A stretch of DNA of 64,000 nucleotides from Diphasiastrum complanatum. Lineage: Eukaryota > Streptophyta > Lycopodiopsida > Lycopodiales > Lycopodiaceae. This document shows positions 62,500-64,000 of this stretch, piece by piece. Position 1 is the stretch's first letter. Each line of letters begins with the position of its first letter. A model generated the notes under the pieces. The model worked only from the letters and a program-made list of their open reading frames with translations. It did no database searches and was not told the DNA's origin. The DNA lies in the NCBI GenBank assembly GCA_029204225.1, contig CM055114.1, positions 12,218,455 to 12,282,454 of the forward strand. The letters run 5' to 3'. Position numbers and translations under genes: made by a program.

Positions 62500-63510
62500 G
62501 GTCATTTTTCTCTTGGAGATTTATATCCATTCAACATAAATGAATGGGAGCCTAGTGGATCTTTAGCAGGTGTGTAAGATGTTATTCACACTAATATTGG
62601 ACAACTGCAATATCGAGGTAGAACTGCAAAAGATCCAGCTGAAAGTGGGATCTTTTTTTATAAATCAATGTACATTCCTAATACAAAAGAAAATTTTGGA
62701 CAAATAGTTCCAATTCCATTACCTAGTTTTGAAAGTGATGAATGGATTGCACTAGATACTACAGTTTCAGAATCATTTCGTTGCAAGATATATAATGATA
62801 TAAAAAATTCATTAAAAATAAGCACAAGATAAAAAAAACAGTCAGATTGAGTTGGTTTATATCCTTGAATATATTTGTGGATTTCTTTTCAAGTGTCAAT
62901 GTAAACAAAACTCCAACGATGTTTGTATGCAAAAATTTATCAAATAGTTTATTATTTGAACTTATGGATGAAGGCTGGGACAAAAGATCAGATGGAGAAA
63001 TAGAATACAGAATTAAAATGTCTTCCATGTGCTTCCATTATCAAATTGAAAAACAAATGTTGAGCTTATGCTTCAATTATCAAATATGGAAAAAAAAATA
63101 AAGGTAAATGGATGTCACTCGATCAAGACTTGGAAGCCAGTGGACATTCAAAACAAAAAACTATTGAAATTATATATAATGATGCCGTTTTGACGTGTGT
63201 TGAGGTGGAAGAAGATTAAAGTCTAGATTACATCAGACGAGAACTATTGCTCCTACAAGATGATGTACTTTCAGACTTCAGATTCATTTTCAATGGTAAT
63301 CTTGTAAGTAACTATAAACTCGATCCTTTATGAATAGTTTCAATCAAAACTTTCTAATACAATCTCTGTACTAATTGTAACTCACTTTGTATTAGTTTTA
63401 TGCGAGTACGTAAAAGATATGAGCTCGAGATCAAATGCAGAGATAATGACGAAACAATCCAACTTATGGAAGAACACTGAGATTCACTATCAGCAAATAC
63501 ATGCCAATCA
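62500..63510 (+). pseudogene. coding-like broken blocks of unknown identity
   Basis: Three blocks on the plus strand read like old exons. Block 1 (about 62503-62832): FSLGDLYPFNINEWEPSG, then IGQLQYRGRTAKDPAESGIF and DEWIALDTTVSESF. Block 2 (about 63101-63305): KWMSLDQDLEASGHSKQKTI, EIIYNDAVLTCVEVEED, a stop, then LDYIRRELLLLQDDVLSDFR and a good donor CTT|GTAAGT. Block 3 (about 63399-63480): RVRKRYELEIKCRDNDETIQ. Stops in blocks 1 and 2 show decay. I do not recognise the family. Confidence 0.35.
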
Positions 63511-63691
63511 TCATGTTTTTTTTATCAATATAGAAAATTATATTCCAATATCACACTATGGACACAACTTGATTGTAAGAATCTATATTGACATCAATAA
63601 AAAAAAACCCATAAACAGGTTGTTTACATGTAAAATGATTGTATCTTTTTTTTTTTTTTAAGTATCTCTATTTACAAATAGATCTCTATTT

Positions 63692-64000
63692 AGTCAATTC
63701 TCTATATTTTCTTTATCAGTATTAGGAACTGATAAAGAAACAACTCCTTCTATAATCTCGTCTTTCTCTGTTTCGGGAAAGGCCTCTATGCCTTTTAAGA
63801 CAAGAGGACTCTATGTTATAATATCGCCTTCCTCTGTCTTAGGAAGGACTTCTAGTTCTTTTTTATCATATATAATAAGATCTGCATTCTGAGCAACCTG
63901 AAAGGCTGTTAAAGCAGGAGCAGCCTGCTTTTGAGGGCCCTCGATCTCAGGTGCAACGCTTACACCGTTCTGTGCATAGGTTCTAATCAACTCTTGCCTA
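63692..64000 (-). pseudogene. coding-like frame at the right edge, unknown
   Basis: From 63999 downward the minus strand reads 62 codons (RQELIRTYAQNGVSVAPEIE, then QKQAAPALTAFQVAQNADLI), a TAG, and 38 more codons in the same frame. The text is Glu/Pro/Lys-rich and holds a 24-codon repeat (KELEVLPKTEEGDII and KGIEAFPETEKDEII). It continues past the window, so its start and identity are unknown. Confidence 0.35.

Overview
The window is nuclear DNA of a land plant with a large, transposon-rich genome. The evidence is one intact spliced plant gene with very long introns, plant-type Ty1/copia and Ty3/gypsy elements whose primer-binding sites match initiator tRNA-Met, a plant LINE, and long CT/GA microsatellites. 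I cannot name the species. The low GC, introns of up to 11.6 kb and the divergent C-terminus would suit a fern, another seedless plant or a gymnosperm, but that is a guess. I saw no prokaryotic genes, rRNA, tRNA or CRISPR array.

Layout. 1-20 kb is a graveyard of nested retroelements: a minus-strand gypsy gag/protease (1-2640); a copia composite bounded by two LTRs of one family (3435-13343), which holds one copia unit whose reverse-transcriptase core is replaced by about 900 bp of unrelated DNA, a foreign insert carrying minus-strand copia and zinc-knuckle scraps, and a second copia unit; a rearranged copia (13344-16020); and a minus-strand copia 3' end with its LTR (16624-17920). 17.9-21.3 kb is mostly featureless.

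21327-55975 (minus strand) is one gene that I could assemble exon by exon: an armadillo-repeat kinesin (ARK type). It has 20 coding exons, 2970 nt including the stop, and a predicted 989 aa. The order is a basic N-terminal tail, a kinesin motor (about 73-416), a coiled coil (about 417-684) and armadillo repeats (about 731-989). Every junction keeps frame. All introns are GT-AG except intron 10, which uses a GC donor. Intron 10 is 11.6 kb and holds a gypsy pol fragment, a small copia patch, a near full-length LINE and pieces of further LINE copies. Intron 9 holds a LINE 3' end and a fold-back element. Intron 1 holds a copia LTR/gag fragment. A GC-rich pyrimidine-rich leader and probable promoter lie at about 57.5-57.86 kb, followed downstream in the transcript direction by a seven-unit minisatellite.

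58-64 kb has long CT/GA arrays, no recognised gene, and at the right end some coding-looking but broken frames of unknown identity (about 62.5-63.5 kb on plus, 63.69-64.0 kb on minus).

Nothing here amounts to a clear new biological system. The most unusual items are the copia unit with swapped RT core, the modular exon structure of the kinesin, a LINE family ending in CT/CTT microsatellites, and the unidentified right-edge frames.
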